Counted from the first letter of the stretch, positions 20,453-30,508 are shown. The stretch is DNA of 64,000 nucleotides from Serratia liquefaciens (GCA_012719855.1 JAAXZN010000015.1:1-64000), one strand, 5' to 3'. Notes: generated by a model from the letters alone, not told the origin. Made by a program: numbers and translations.

Positions 20453-20791
20453 TGTGGATAGGTGTGTGTAGAACTCAAGGGATAAGCCGGTAAAACTCTG
20501 GTGAACTCAAAATCGCCATAAAAACAAAAACAAAATTACACGATTAAAAACATTAAGTTAGTTATTTATCAACAACCCTATACAGAGCAAAAATGTGATC
20601 TATATCCGTTTAGGATCTTACCCTGGCGAAAGATCCACCAACGTCGTTTTTATCCACAGATTATCCGTATGAGTTACGCACAAAACGGACAATTTCGCAA
20701 AAAACCCCCTGCGTCAAGGCTGTAAATCGAACCAGTGATCGGTAAAAATTTGGGTTATCCCATAAATCTGTGGATAAATAGGTGTAAGATC
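20453..20791. promoter_or_regulatory. Probable DARS2 element (DnaA-reactivating sequence), rppH-mutH gap
   Basis: The 696-bp gap 20277-20972 has no gene. It holds two perfect DnaA boxes, TTATCCACA at 20650-20658 (plus) and TGTGGATAA at 20769-20777 (minus), and three with one mismatch: 20453-20461 (minus), TTATCAACA at 20566-20574 and TTACGCACA at 20674-20682. In E. coli the DARS2 site, where DnaA-ADP is recharged to DnaA-ATP with IHF and Fis, lies in this same mutH-rppH gap. Five GATC sites fall in 20597-20791. The long AT-rich run 20520-20575 could hold IHF or Fis sites, but I could not fix one. Promoters of rppH and mutH must also lie here. Confidence 0.75.
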
Positions 20792-20972
20792 CTGTTTATT
20801 GTCGGTGGCTTCAGGTGCACAAGCGTCACCCTGAATTTTTCCCCGGTCATGTAGCGGGAAAAAAGTCATGGAAAATCATGCTACTATTATTCTTTTCCCC
20901 AGACCTTGCCCACCCAGGTTCGCTGTGTACAAATACAGTACGTTTTTCAACCAAATCTAACAGGTTCGCATT

Positions 20973-21659
20973 ATGGCGTTTTTATCTCCTCTGCCCCCTC
21001 CTCCCGAAAATGAACAGCAGCTGTTTGAGCGGGCGCAGCAGCTTGCCGGCTGTCAGCTGGGAGAACTGGCGACACGCGCGCAGTTGCCTATTCCCAACGA
21101 CCTGAAGCGGGATAAAGGATGGGTTGGCATGCTGCTGGAGCAGTATCTTGGCGCCATGGCCGGCAGCAAACCGGAACAGGATTTTCCCGAGTTGGGCATC
21201 GAGCTGAAAACCATCCCGATAGACGCCGCCGGCAAGCCGCTGGAAACCACTTTCGTCTGCGTAGCCCCCCTGACCGGCAACAGCGGCGTCACCTGGGCCA
21301 GCAGCCACGTACGCCACAAGCTGGCGCGGGTGCTGTGGATCCCGGTGGAAGGCGAGCGGCAAATCCCGCTGGCGCAGCGGCGCATAGGCTCGCCGCTATT
21401 ATGGAGCCCCAATGCGGAAGAAGAAGAGATGCTGCGCCGCGACTGGGAAGAGCTGATGGATTTGATCGTGCTCGGCCATGTAGAACGGATCACCGCACGG
21501 CACGGCGAAGTGCTGCAACTGCGCCCCAAGGCGGCCAACAGCAAAGCCCTGACCGAAGCCATCGGCGAGCAGGGCCAGCCGATCCTCACTTTGCCGCGCG
21601 GTTTCTATCTGAAAAAAAGCTTCACCGCCGCGCTGCTGGCAAGACATTTCTTAATCTGA
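20973..21659 (+). CDS. mutH: DNA mismatch repair endonuclease MutH
   Basis: MutH nicks the unmethylated strand at hemimethylated GATC when activated by MutS-MutL. The 228-residue protein keeps the catalytic triad at the E. coli positions: D70, E77 and K79 in [11 protein letters not shown]. It is divergent from rppH. The ATG has only a weak AGG upstream. GATC sites are dense in the intergenic region just before it. Confidence 0.97.
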   Translation: MAFLSPLPPPPENEQQLFERAQQLAGCQLGELATRAQLPIPNDLKRDKGWVGMLLEQYLGAMAGSKPEQDFPELGIELKTIPIDAAGKPLETTFVCVAPLTGNSGVTWASSHVRHKLARVLWIPVEGERQIPLAQRRIGSPLLWSPNAEEEEMLRRDWEELMDLIVLGHVERITARHGEVLQLRPKAANSKALTEAIGEQGQPILTLPRGFYLKKSFTAALLARHFLI

Positions 21660-21754
21660 TCGCTTTTGTTTAGGCTGTGTTTAGCTAACAGTGTCGCCGT
21701 ATCAATAAACGCGTATAATTCAGCCTTTGCTTTTTATTAAGGTGTGGCTTGGCA

Positions 21755-22471
21755 ATGTTCGAATGGATTATGGATCCCAATGCCTGGTTAGCGTTAGGTA
21801 CGCTGACCATTCTTGAGATCATTCTGGGTATTGATAACATTATTTTCCTTTCCCTGGTGGTGTCTAAACTGCCGAAAGCCCAGCAGAACAAGGCGCGTCG
21901 CATCGGGTTGGCCGGCGCAATGTTAATGCGCCTGGGGCTGTTGGCCTCTATTGCCTGGGTGATCCGTCTGACCCATCCGCTGTTTAGCGTTATGGACCAC
22001 AGCGTTTCGGCTCGCGATCTGATCCTGTTGCTGGGTGGGCTGTTCCTGATTTGGAAAGCCAGTAAAGAGATCCATGAAACTATCGAAGGGTCGGACGAAG
22101 AGCACCACACAAAAGTGCACGGCTTCTTCGGCGCCATCGTGCAGATCATGCTGCTGGATATCATTTTCAGCCTGGATTCGGTGATCACCGCGGTAGGCCT
22201 GTCCGATCATCTGTTTATCATGATGGCAGCAGTAGTGATTGCCGTGGGCGTCATGATGTTCGCCGCCCGACCGATTGGCGAGTTTGTTAACCGTCATCCT
22301 TCGGTGAAAATGCTGGCGCTGGCATTCTTGATCCTGGTGGGCTTCACCCTGATGCTGGAAAGCTTCCAGGTGCATGTACCTAAAGGCTACATCTACTTTG
22401 CGATGTTCTTCTCGATGTCGGTAGAAGCGCTCAACCTGATGCGCAGCAAGAAAAAACCCGCCTCTGAGTAA
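21755..22471 (+). CDS. ygdQ: TerC-family inner membrane protein YgdQ
   Basis: A TerC-family integral membrane protein (UPF0053 group), about 238 residues with seven hydrophobic segments. Conserved acidic signatures LGIDNIIFLSLVVSKLP and IFSLDSVITAVGLSDH lie within helices. Function is unsettled; TerC relatives are linked to metal ion, especially manganese, export. The ATG at 21755 gives the family start MFEWIMDPNAW; a TTG at 21749 has better spacing from AAGG (21739-21742) and would add two residues. Position after mutH is as in E. coli. Confidence 0.93.
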   Translation: MFEWIMDPNAWLALGTLTILEIILGIDNIIFLSLVVSKLPKAQQNKARRIGLAGAMLMRLGLLASIAWVIRLTHPLFSVMDHSVSARDLILLLGGLFLIWKASKEIHETIEGSDEEHHTKVHGFFGAIVQIMLLDIIFSLDSVITAVGLSDHLFIMMAAVVIAVGVMMFAARPIGEFVNRHPSVKMLALAFLILVGFTLMLESFQVHVPKGYIYFAMFFSMSVEALNLMRSKKKPASE

Positions 22472-22477
22472 TCCCCC

Positions 22478-22515
22478 AACGGGAGCGAGCGTAAGCCGCT
22501 CCCGTTAATATTTTT
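22478..22515 (+). terminator. Rho-independent terminator after ygdQ
   Basis: The 9-bp stem AACGGGAGC (22478-22486) / GCTCCCGTT (22498-22506) is followed by AATA and five T. It starts 7 bases after the stop. Confidence 0.9.
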
Positions 22516-22644
22516 GTTTCCCCCGCACAGTTTCAATGTCACTTTCTCTTACAGAGATAAGGACTTATCCGAAACACGACGCGTCTATAGTTTGCTAATC
22601 TTGAAAGAAGCTTCTTTTTGCATACATAACTGAGGATCCGCAGG

Positions 22645-22863
22645 ATGAAAAAGTGGGTAATGGCAGTGTCTGCGTTGGTGATGGCCGCCGGGTTGGCGGG
22701 ATGCTCCAGCGATTACGTGATGGCGACCAAAGACGGCAATATGATCCTGACTCAGGGCAAGCCAGAGATTGACCAAGATACCGGCCTGATCAGCTATAAA
22801 GACGAAAAAGGCAACCATCGCCAGATCAACGGCGATCAGGTTTCACAGGTCATCGAACGCTAG
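22645..22863 (+). CDS. ygdR: Small YgdI/YgdR-family lipoprotein
   Basis: A 72-residue lipoprotein precursor: signal [16 protein letters not shown] ending in the lipobox LAGC (lipid-bearing Cys about residue 20), then a small beta-rich domain starting [14 protein letters not shown], typical of the YgdI/YgdR (DUF903) family. Ser after the Cys predicts outer-membrane sorting. Function unknown. It is between ygdQ and tas as in E. coli, with its own upstream region. Confidence 0.95.
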   Translation: MKKWVMAVSALVMAAGLAGCSSDYVMATKDGNMILTQGKPEIDQDTGLISYKDEKGNHRQINGDQVSQVIER

Positions 22864-22873
22864 TTTCCCGATC

Positions 22874-22902
22874 GGCTATCGCCCCCGTGTAACGCGATAG
22901 CC
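22874..22902 (+). terminator. Hairpin after ygdR
   Basis: A perfect 9-bp inverted repeat, GGCTATCGC (22874-22882) / GCGATAGCC (22894-22902), starts 11 bases after the ygdR stop. No T-run follows, so it may stabilise the mRNA end rather than terminate by itself. Confidence 0.5.
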
Positions 22903-23043
22903 CTCCCCGCACTGAATCCACTTCCCCCATCTTCTCGGCTTGGTTATAGTCGGCAAAGGCGATACCACCGCCTTGCAGATTGTTTGGCTCCTGTTTTACC
23001 GGGTGTATAGCCCGTAAGCGCTAACACGAAAGGAAGGCCGTTA

Positions 23044-24084
23044 ATGCAATACCACCGTATTCCCCACAGTTCTTTAGAAGTGAGCGTGCTGGGACTGGGC
23101 ACCATGACCTTTGGCGAACAGAACAGTGAAGCCGATGCCCACGCGCAACTCGACTATGCATTAGCCGCTGGCATCAACCTGATTGATACCGCAGAGATGT
23201 ACCCGGTACCGCCGCGTCCTGAAACCCAGGGGCTGACCGAGCAGTACATCGGCAGTTGGATCAAGGCACGCGGCAACCGTGAGAAACTGGTGCTGGCCAG
23301 CAAAATCGCCGGGCCGGTGCGCGGGACAGACAGCAGTATCCGCCCGCAGCAGGCGCTGGATCGCAAAAATATCCGTGCCGCTCTGGACGCCAGCCTGAAA
23401 CGCCTCAATACCGATTATCTCGATCTCTACCAGTTGCATTGGCCGCAGCGCGCGACCAACTTCTTCGGTAAGCTCAACTATCAGTACACCGACGAAAAGG
23501 CTACCGTCACCCTGCTTGAAACGCTGGAAGCGCTTACCGAACAGGTGCGTGCCGGTAAAATTCGTTATATCGGGGTGTCTAACGAAACCCCTTGGGGCGT
23601 GATGCGTTACCTGCAGCTGGCTGAAAAACACGAGCTGCCGCGCATCGTCTCAATTCAGAACCCCTACAGCCTGTTGAACCGCAGTTTTGAGATTGCTCTG
23701 GCGGAGATCAGCCAGCACGAAGGCGTCGAACTGTTGGCCTATTCCAGCCTGGCGTTCGGCACCCTGAGCGGCAAGTATTTGAACGGCACCAAACCGGCCG
23801 GTGCACGAAATACGCTGTTTAGCCGCTTTAATCGTTATTCGGCCCCGCAAACACAGTTGGCGATTGCCGAATACGTCGCATTAGCCAAAAAACACGGACT
23901 GGATCCCTCGCAGATGGCCCTGGCCTTTGTACGCCAGCAACCCTTCGTTGCCAGCACCCTGCTGGGCGCCACCACGCTGGAACAGCTGAAAATCAACATC
24001 GACAGTTTCGACCTGGTGTTGAATGAAGACGTGCTTCAAGGGCTGGAAGAGATCCATACCCGCTTTACCATCCCTGCACCCTAA
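23044..24084 (+). CDS. tas: Aldo-keto reductase Tas
   Basis: An NADP(H)-dependent aldo-keto reductase of 346 residues, same length as E. coli Tas. Seen: LIDTAEMYPVPPRPETQGLT with the catalytic Asp and Tyr, the DYLDLYQLHWPQRATNFFG segment, and the late LLGATTLEQLKINI cofactor-binding region. Tas was found as a suppressor of tyrosine auxotrophy in starving E. coli; its normal substrate is unknown. A strong AAGGAAGG ribosome site precedes the ATG. Confidence 0.95.
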   Translation: MQYHRIPHSSLEVSVLGLGTMTFGEQNSEADAHAQLDYALAAGINLIDTAEMYPVPPRPETQGLTEQYIGSWIKARGNREKLVLASKIAGPVRGTDSSIRPQQALDRKNIRAALDASLKRLNTDYLDLYQLHWPQRATNFFGKLNYQYTDEKATVTLLETLEALTEQVRAGKIRYIGVSNETPWGVMRYLQLAEKHELPRIVSIQNPYSLLNRSFEIALAEISQHEGVELLAYSSLAFGTLSGKYLNGTKPAGARNTLFSRFNRYSAPQTQLAIAEYVALAKKHGLDPSQMALAFVRQQPFVASTLLGATTLEQLKINIDSFDLVLNEDVLQGLEEIHTRFTIPAP

Positions 24085-24087
24085 GTC

Positions 24088-24120
24088 ATCAGGGGCGCCT
24101 AAAGCGCCCCTGATTATTTT
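24088..24120 (+). terminator. Rho-independent terminator of tas, overlapping the lplT 3' end
   Basis: A perfect 11-bp stem, ATCAGGGGCGC (24088-24098) / GCGCCCCTGAT (24104-24114), with a CTAAA loop and then TATTTT. It begins 3 bases after the tas stop and runs into the lplT stop codon on the other strand. Confidence 0.9.
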
Positions 24121-25310
24121 GCCCGTCTCTGCGACAACCACAGTGCGCCGATCGCCAGTGCGAAAACCACACCGAAACCGATCCCCACGCCCACTACCGG
24201 CACGCTGACTTTTACCGCCAGCGAATAGAGCCCGAGCATCAACAGCATGGCGGTGTTCTCGCCAAGGTTTTGCACCGCGATCGCGTTGCCTGCCCCCACC
24301 GATTTTTTGCCTCGTTCTTGCAACAACGCATTCAACGGCACCACAAAGAAGCCGCCCAAGACGCCGATAATCAGCAGTACCGCATAAGCGCTAAGCAGGG
24401 TGGTTTGCAGCGCGAATATCGCCACCGCTACGCCGATCAAGATCCCGGCCGGCATACAGCGTTTCACGGTCTCAAGCGTAACGAAGCGAGCTGCGGCACC
24501 GGCACCAAGCACAATCCCTACCGCCACCATGGCATTGAGCAACGTCGGCGTGGCGTTATCGGCGATACCCAGCGCCACCGGCACCCACAGCACCAACAGG
24601 AAGCGCAGCGTGACCCCTGCCCCCCAAAACAGGCTGGTACCAATCAATGAGAAGCGGGTTTGCCCGTCGCGCCACAGCACCACACAGGCGTTGAAGAAAG
24701 CGCGAGTCATGGCACCTGGCGTCCATGACACCGCCAGATGTGCCGCAGGCAGGCGCGGAATATACAGGTTGGCGATCACCGCCGCTGCGTAAACCAGCGC
24801 ACATACCGCCAGTGCCGCGACCACGTGCCAGTCTGCCAGGATGCCGCCAGCCACCGAGCCCAGCAGGATCGCCGCGATGGTGGAGGCCTCCATCAGGCCG
24901 TTGGCCTTGACCAGTTTCTCACCGCTGGTGATCTCACCCAAAATCCCATATTTAGCCGGTGAATAAGCTGCGGCACCCACGCCCACCAGGCTATAGCCGA
25001 GGAACGGATCCAGCCCGAAACAGATCACCAATGCGCCGGCCAGCTTCAAACCGTTGGCCACCATCATCACCCGCCCTTTCGCAAAGCTGTCGGCAATCTG
25101 GCCGACAAAAGGCGCGAGAATGATATAGGTGGCCACGAACGCCATCTGCAGAATCGGCTGGCTCCAGTCGGGATAAAGCTGTTGTTTGATCAGCGCCAGC
25201 GTAGCGAACAGCAACGCATTGTCGCCGAACGCAGAGAGAAACTGAGCGCAAATGACCGCAATCATGCTGCGCGAAAGCAAGGGTGAATCAGTGTTCAACG
25301 ACGGGTTCAT
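24114..25310 (-). CDS. lplT: Lysophospholipid transporter LplT
   Basis: An MFS-type inner membrane flippase (398 residues, about 12 helices) that brings lysophosphatidylethanolamine to the inner leaflet for reacylation by Aas. It begins [20 protein letters not shown]. Its ATG shares one base with the aas stop (TGATG at 25308-25312), so translation is coupled. The convergent tas terminator overlaps its end. Confidence 0.96.
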   Translation of the reverse strand: MNPSLNTDSPLLSRSMIAVICAQFLSAFGDNALLFATLALIKQQLYPDWSQPILQMAFVATYIILAPFVGQIADSFAKGRVMMVANGLKLAGALVICFGLDPFLGYSLVGVGAAAYSPAKYGILGEITSGEKLVKANGLMEASTIAAILLGSVAGGILADWHVVAALAVCALVYAAAVIANLYIPRLPAAHLAVSWTPGAMTRAFFNACVVLWRDGQTRFSLIGTSLFWGAGVTLRFLLVLWVPVALGIADNATPTLLNAMVAVGIVLGAGAAARFVTLETVKRCMPAGILIGVAVAIFALQTTLLSAYAVLLIIGVLGGFFVVPLNALLQERGKKSVGAGNAIAVQNLGENTAMLLMLGLYSLAVKVSVPVVGVGIGFGVVFALAIGALWLSQRRAK

Positions 25311-27463
25311 CAGACAGTCTCCGGCTGTTCAGCCATTTTACGCAGGGTCACAAAATCCGGTTTGCCGCTGCCCAGCACCGGCAGCGTTTTCAACAGGCGA
25401 ATATCACGCGGTACCGCCAGCTCAGGGCTGCCCAATTCACGCGCTGCCCGCAGCAAGGCTTCGCGGGTTACGCTTGCATCGGTAGTGAACAGGACCAGTG
25501 CCTCGCCCTTACTGCTGTCACTTTTCACCGTGGCGGCGTGCAGCCCATCCGGCGACACCCGCTGTGCCACCAGCTCCACGCTTTCCAGCGAGACCATTTC
25601 GCCCGCCAGTTTGGCAAAGCGCTTCACCCGACCGCGGATCACACAGTAGCCCTGCTCGTCCAGCGTGACGATATCGCCGGTATCGTACCAGCCCGGCTGC
25701 AGGTTACCCTGTTCATCCTCTGCCGCCGGCGGCTCCAGCTCGCCCGGACGCTCCACCCGCAGATAGCCTTTCATGATATTCGGCCCACGCAGCTGCAGGC
25801 GCCCTCCGTTCTCAATACCCGGCACTTTCATTAAACGCGCTTCCATATTCGGCATGATACGCCCGACGGTACCGACCTTGGCCGCCAGCGGCACGTTGAT
25901 TGACACCACCGGCGCACATTCGGTTACGCCATAGCCTTCCAGAATGCGAATACCGTATTTGTCCTGATAAATCTGTTTGGTGCTGTCCGCCAGCTTTTCC
26001 GCACCGGCTACCACATAGCGCAACCGGGCAAAGTCATACGGATGGGCGAAACGCGCATAGTTATTGAGAAAAGTGGCCGTGCCGAACAGCACGGTGCAGT
26101 TACGGTCATACACCAGCTCCGGCACCACGCGGTAATGCAGCGGGCTGGGGTAGAGGAAGATGCGGCTGCCGGTCATCAACGGGGTCAGCAGCCCGACCGT
26201 CAAACCAAACGAATGGAACAGCGGCAGCGACGACATAAAACGGTCGCGCGGGGTGAAGTCGGCAATGGTACGGATCTGCTCAACGTTGGCCAGCAGGCTG
26301 GAGTGGGAGTGCACCACGCCCTTCGGGTTGCCCTCCGAACCCGAGGTGAACAAGATCAGTGCCGCATCGTCAGGCTGCTGCGGCAGCATGGCTCGCGCCG
26401 GCTGGAACAGATGACGCAGGATCCACAGCTTGTCCGCCAGGGTGACAGTATCTTTCAGATCCTCCAGATACACCCAGTTGGCCTCAGGTACCTGCTGCGG
26501 CAAATGTGTCAGCTTGCCTTTTTCCAGGAACTGGCGTGAGGTGACGATGGTTTTAAGACTGACGGCGAGCATGGCGCTTTTCAGGCCGTTGGAACCCGCG
26601 GTGTAGTTGAGCATCGCCGGGATACGGTTGCGCAGCGATGCGCCAAAAATCGCCGCGGCGGTGATGGTAGCGTTCGGCAATAGCATGCCGACATGTTCGC
26701 CCTCGGCGGTAAAACGTTGCAGGATCCGGCTGACGCCCAGCGCTTTTTTGATCAGCGTCTGGTAGCTGTCTTCCTTGAAGTTAATATCCTCGATGCACGG
26801 CTTGTGCCGACCATAACGGTGCTGTGCCGCCAGCAAAGCGCGGAACAGGGTCTGTGGCTCGCGAGTATCCATACGCGCCTTCATCATGATCTGGTGCAAG
26901 CGATCGCCGGCCAACATGCGGCGTTCTCGGGCGCGTGGCGCGACCGGCATAGGCAATGACGTCGGCGGTAAAATACGGATGCTGATCTGCGGGAACCAAC
27001 GGATCTTGAATACCCCGGCCATACGCCCGAAAGGGCTGAACTCGGCGCCATCAAGCCGTATGGGCACCAGGGTCGCCCCCGATTTGGCGGCAATAAACGC
27101 GGCGCCGTCATAAATTTTCATCAGTGAGCCGGTCACGGTAATGCGCCCTTCGGGGAACACTACGATGGGCCGCCCTTGTTCGACCATGCGCACCAACTGT
27201 TTGATGGCCATAGGCTTGGTGGGATCGAGCGAAACGAAATCGATATAGGGCCGCAACCAGCGCATAAACCAACGATCGCCAATGCTGGCGTAGACGGCAA
27301 ACACCGGTTTGATCGGCAAAAACAGCGCCAACAGAACACCGTCGAGGAAGGAGATGTGATTGGGCGTAATCAGCAGCTTTTTCTGGTCGAAATGCCGGGC
27401 GTCGCCCTCAACGCGTACCCGGTACAGCAGGCGGAATAACCCCCGCAGCATTGAAAAGATCAT
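25310..27463 (-). CDS. aas: Bifunctional acyl-ACP synthetase / 2-acyl-GPE acyltransferase Aas
   Basis: Aas repairs lysophospholipid in the inner membrane. The N-terminal acyltransferase has the H-x4-D motif NHISFLD at residues 35-41 and the substrate motif [10 protein letters not shown]; the C-terminal AMP-binding synthetase has [18 protein letters not shown] and YDTGD. Length is 717 against 719 in E. coli. It forms a two-gene operon with lplT. The OmrA-like RNA terminator lies just upstream of its start. Confidence 0.97.
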   Translation of the reverse strand: MIFSMLRGLFRLLYRVRVEGDARHFDQKKLLITPNHISFLDGVLLALFLPIKPVFAVYASIGDRWFMRWLRPYIDFVSLDPTKPMAIKQLVRMVEQGRPIVVFPEGRITVTGSLMKIYDGAAFIAAKSGATLVPIRLDGAEFSPFGRMAGVFKIRWFPQISIRILPPTSLPMPVAPRARERRMLAGDRLHQIMMKARMDTREPQTLFRALLAAQHRYGRHKPCIEDINFKEDSYQTLIKKALGVSRILQRFTAEGEHVGMLLPNATITAAAIFGASLRNRIPAMLNYTAGSNGLKSAMLAVSLKTIVTSRQFLEKGKLTHLPQQVPEANWVYLEDLKDTVTLADKLWILRHLFQPARAMLPQQPDDAALILFTSGSEGNPKGVVHSHSSLLANVEQIRTIADFTPRDRFMSSLPLFHSFGLTVGLLTPLMTGSRIFLYPSPLHYRVVPELVYDRNCTVLFGTATFLNNYARFAHPYDFARLRYVVAGAEKLADSTKQIYQDKYGIRILEGYGVTECAPVVSINVPLAAKVGTVGRIMPNMEARLMKVPGIENGGRLQLRGPNIMKGYLRVERPGELEPPAAEDEQGNLQPGWYDTGDIVTLDEQGYCVIRGRVKRFAKLAGEMVSLESVELVAQRVSPDGLHAATVKSDSSKGEALVLFTTDASVTREALLRAARELGSPELAVPRDIRLLKTLPVLGSGKPDFVTLRKMAEQPETV

Positions 27464-27528
27464 GCCCTTCTCCCTTTGCCCAAGATGAGCGTAAATGGTT
27501 GTAGGGAAAAGAATACTATATGGCAGGC

Positions 27529-27622
27529 AAAAAAAAACCTACGCATCCGCGTAGGTTGGTGCAATTGAAAATGGCTTCAACATACAGAGTATGCTGATTT
27601 CTCACCAATCAATACCTCTGGG
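27529..27622 (-). ncRNA. omrA: OmrA-like small RNA
   Basis: On the minus strand the RNA would start CCCAGAGGTATTGATTGGTG at 27622, the conserved seed end of OmrA/OmrB in E. coli, and end in a GC-rich hairpin (CCTACGC-GGAT-GCGTAGG) followed by nine U (27529-27537). A -10-like TAGAGT lies 7 bases upstream (27630-27635 on the forward strand). In E. coli OmrA and OmrB are Hfq-dependent, activated by OmpR, and repress outer membrane receptor, ompR, csgD and flhDC mRNAs through the 5' seed; they lie between aas and galR, as here. Which copy is A or B is arbitrary. Confidence 0.93.
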
Positions 27623-27805
27623 ATCACCTACTCTAGAGAGGTGGCGATTAAGAAACTACCGATCAATCGCAAGAGTTTTGCTCTAAATGCAACCAGCTGT
27701 AAATTTCCCGCGATGTACTGAAATAACTCAATGAAATGTAAATAGTCCTGCGGAATAAAAATACAAAATCGGATTATGCGCAGGCGGGACGGAGGGGGAA
27801 CGGGC

Positions 27806-27896
27806 AAAAAAAAACCTACGCATCTGCGTAGGTTGGTGCAAATTAATATGGGCTCAACAAACAAGTTGCTGAAACTCACCAATCAATACCTCTGGG
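27806..27896 (-). ncRNA. omrB: OmrB-like small RNA
   Basis: Second copy of the tandem pair. It has the same first 20 bases (CCCAGAGGTATTGATTGGTG, from 27896 downward) and nearly the same terminator (CCTACGC-AGAT-GCGTAGG then nine U), while the central part differs from the first copy, as in E. coli. A TAAATT -10-like element stands 6 bases upstream of the predicted start. The 180 bp between the two RNAs show no convincing gene. Confidence 0.93.
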
Positions 27897-28030
27897 ACGT
27901 TTAATTTACCCCGTTGAGCCGAAAGCCAGCCAGCGGCCAATCGAAACATTAGGGCGCAAAGTGTAACCAGCGGTGTATCCCCAAGGCCGTTCAAGCCACC
28001 ACGAGCTCGCCTAGCCGTGGGGCTGGATGT

Positions 28031-30289
28031 TTAGCGTACGCTCACCTCGACCAGGCAGCTCATCGCGTTCGGTCCCTGGGTCAAGGGTGAGGTCCCGATA
28101 TCCAGCGTTAACACGTTCGGGTTGCCGGATTGTTCCACCTGCAGGCGCTCGGCACCAAAACCCGGATCAAACCAGGCACCGGTTGCCATCAGCACCACAC
28201 CCCGGGTAACGCCGTCGGTGATCGCGACGCCAGCCAGACAACTGCCGCGTGCGTTGCTGACCTGCACCTCCGCCCCCGCTTCAATGCCGCGCTCTGCCGC
28301 ATCATCCGGGTGCATATACAGCGTTTCTCGCCCGGCGGTTTTATTGCCTTGCGCCAGCGGCGCCGGATCCATTTGGCTATGCAGGCGGTCGCTCGGCTGG
28401 ATGGAAATCAGGTGCAGCGGCCACTCTTTGGCCTGCGGTGCCCCCAACCATTCCACCGGCGGCTGCCACTGCGGATGTGGGGCAAAATCGGCATAGCGAT
28501 AGCCGGCGATTTTCTCGCTGAACAACTCGATCTTGCCGCTCGGCGTTTGCAGCGGGTTGGCTTGGGGATCGGCGCGAAAATCGTCAAAGAACACGAATTC
28601 TTTCGCCGGCGCCGGCAGCTCAACGTAGCCTTTGCGCCAGAAATCCTCGAACTCGGGCCATTCCACGCCGGTACCCGCCTGCGCCTGCCCGCATTGTTGA
28701 TAGATAGATTGGATCCAGGCCCGCTCGTCGCGGTTTTCGGTGAACTGCTCACGGTAACCGAGCCGCTCCGCCAAATCGGCGAAAATATCAAAATCGTTAC
28801 GCGCCTGATGCTGTGGCGCAATGGCCTGATGCATCGCCAATACGTAGCGATCGCGCGATGAACCGCCGATATCGTTACGCTCCAGCGAGGTGGTCACCGG
28901 CAGCACGATATCTGCCATCCTGGCCGCCGGCGTCCACCAGATATCCTGCACAATCACCGTATCCGGCTTCTGCCACCCTTCCACCAGCCGGTTGAGTTGC
29001 TGGTGATGATGGAACGGGTTGCCGCCGGCCCAGTGCACCAAATGAATATCCGGATATTGGTGCGTCTCGCCACGGAACTGATAAGAGCCGCCGGGCTGCA
29101 ACAGCATGTCGCAGATACGCGCCACCGGGATGGCCAGCCCGCAAGGGTTGGTGCCAACCGGCATCATCGGCCCCGGCGTATCCACCCGCGGGTTGCCGAC
29201 GCCGTTCATCGAACCGTGTCCAAAGGAGAAACCGCCCCCCGGCAGCCCCACCTGACCGAGCATCGCCGACAGTGCAATCATCATCCAGTAGGGTTGTTCA
29301 CCGCGGTGTGCGCGCTGAACCGAATAGGAACAGGTGATAAAACTGCGCACGCCGATCAATTGCTGCGCCAGCAAACCGATGCGCGCCGCCGGAATGCCGG
29401 TGATGGCACTGGCCCATTCGGGCGTTTTCGCTACGCCGTCGTCGGTGCCGCGCAGATAGTCCGCCAACTGGCTGTAGCCGGTGCAGTGGCTATAGAGGAA
29501 GGCTTCATCCTGAGCGCCACGACGCTGGATTTCATACGCCAGCGCCAGCATCAGCGCCACGTCGGTATTCGGGCGAATCGGGATCCATTCGGCATTAACA
29601 AACTCCGGGCAGTCATCACGCATCGGGCTGATGTTGATCACCGGAGTGCCTTTTTGCACCAGTTTTTGCAGCCAGGGTTTGAGCGAGTGCTCCGCCGCAC
29701 CGCCGGAAGATACCTGGGCATTTTTCAACGCCAGACCGCCGAAGGCCACAAACAGCTCGCAGTGCTCAACCACGCTGGGCCAGCTGGTGACACGCCCGGT
29801 CAATGGGGTGAAAGTGCCGATCACATACGGCAGGAAAAACTGGGCCGCCCCCCAGCTGTAGTTACCCAACTGATCGACACCGCCGCCGCCGCCGAAATAA
29901 AAACGCCGCACCAGCGAACGGGCATGGTGCAATCGCCCGGCAGACGACCAGCCATAGGAGCCGGTAAACAGGCCGGAGGGACCGTAGCGATCGCGTACGC
30001 GCCGGTTTTCTTCCGCCACCAGGTCGAGCGCCAGCTCCCAATCCACTTCGACAAAATCTTCCCGGCCGCGCAACGTGCGGTCACTGCCTTCACGCTTTTG
30101 CAGCCAGGAGCGGCGCACGGACGGCTTGCGGATGCGTTTGTCGGAATAGGCCATCGGCGCGATGGAGTCGAGCATCGGGGAAGGATCCGGATCGCCGGCG
30201 AACGGCTCGCAACGGATAAGCCTGCCGTCTTCAACTACGGCGGTGTACGCGCCCCAGTGAGCGAGTTGCGGATAGCGTTTAATCGACAT
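28031..30289 (-). CDS. BisC/TorA-like molybdopterin oxidoreductase (sulfoxide reductase type)
   Basis: A cytoplasmic molybdo-bis-MGD enzyme of the DMSO reductase family, 752 residues from the ATG at 30289 (MSIKRYPQLAHWGAYTAVVE); the frame is open 26 codons upstream but MSIKRYPQ is the family-like start. The segment FTGSYGWSSAGRLHHARSLV carries the serine expected to bind Mo, like BisC (GSYGWRS) and TorA. No twin-arginine signal and no Cys cluster for an iron-sulfur centre is seen, as in BisC. E. coli BisC reduces biotin sulfoxide and free methionine sulfoxide; the substrate here is unknown. It is divergent from galR and absent from this spot in E. coli. Confidence 0.88.
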   Translation of the reverse strand: MSIKRYPQLAHWGAYTAVVEDGRLIRCEPFAGDPDPSPMLDSIAPMAYSDKRIRKPSVRRSWLQKREGSDRTLRGREDFVEVDWELALDLVAEENRRVRDRYGPSGLFTGSYGWSSAGRLHHARSLVRRFYFGGGGGVDQLGNYSWGAAQFFLPYVIGTFTPLTGRVTSWPSVVEHCELFVAFGGLALKNAQVSSGGAAEHSLKPWLQKLVQKGTPVINISPMRDDCPEFVNAEWIPIRPNTDVALMLALAYEIQRRGAQDEAFLYSHCTGYSQLADYLRGTDDGVAKTPEWASAITGIPAARIGLLAQQLIGVRSFITCSYSVQRAHRGEQPYWMMIALSAMLGQVGLPGGGFSFGHGSMNGVGNPRVDTPGPMMPVGTNPCGLAIPVARICDMLLQPGGSYQFRGETHQYPDIHLVHWAGGNPFHHHQQLNRLVEGWQKPDTVIVQDIWWTPAARMADIVLPVTTSLERNDIGGSSRDRYVLAMHQAIAPQHQARNDFDIFADLAERLGYREQFTENRDERAWIQSIYQQCGQAQAGTGVEWPEFEDFWRKGYVELPAPAKEFVFFDDFRADPQANPLQTPSGKIELFSEKIAGYRYADFAPHPQWQPPVEWLGAPQAKEWPLHLISIQPSDRLHSQMDPAPLAQGNKTAGRETLYMHPDDAAERGIEAGAEVQVSNARGSCLAGVAITDGVTRGVVLMATGAWFDPGFGAERLQVEQSGNPNVLTLDIGTSPLTQGPNAMSCLVEVSVR

Positions 30290-30508
30290 GGTGTTCTCAG
30301 CCAAGAATGGATGCACAAAAATAGCATTAGCCGGCGCGCTGCGCCAAAGCACAAATGGCTCTATCACTGAGCGGCGCAGGTCTAAGCTCAGGGTAAATTG
30401 CCCATATCTGCAACAGCCGCCACAAGTTACGATCGCCGACGCTTGCAGCCCCGAGCTTTTTCCGCAAGACTGAGGGATGTAAGCGATTACCCAGGATGTA
30501 TGACAGAT

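Noticed and set aside
20277-20972. Possibility that the DnaA-box cluster is the chromosomal origin
   Set aside because: oriC in these bacteria lies near mnmG-mioC; no such genes, no 13-mer AT repeats in register, and the site matches the DARS2 locus.
20815-21105. 96-codon frame at the start of mutH
   Set aside because: Overlaps mutH in a different frame and carries the mutH promoter region; no support.
27628-27882. 84-codon minus-strand frame between the two Omr RNAs
   Set aside because: It overlaps the OmrB gene and OmrA promoter; non-coding explanation is much stronger.
28997-30370. 457-codon open frame on the plus strand antisense to the BisC-like gene
   Set aside because: GC-rich codon pattern of the real gene produces it; low-complexity composition (many Arg, Gln, His) and no recognisable domain or ribosome site.
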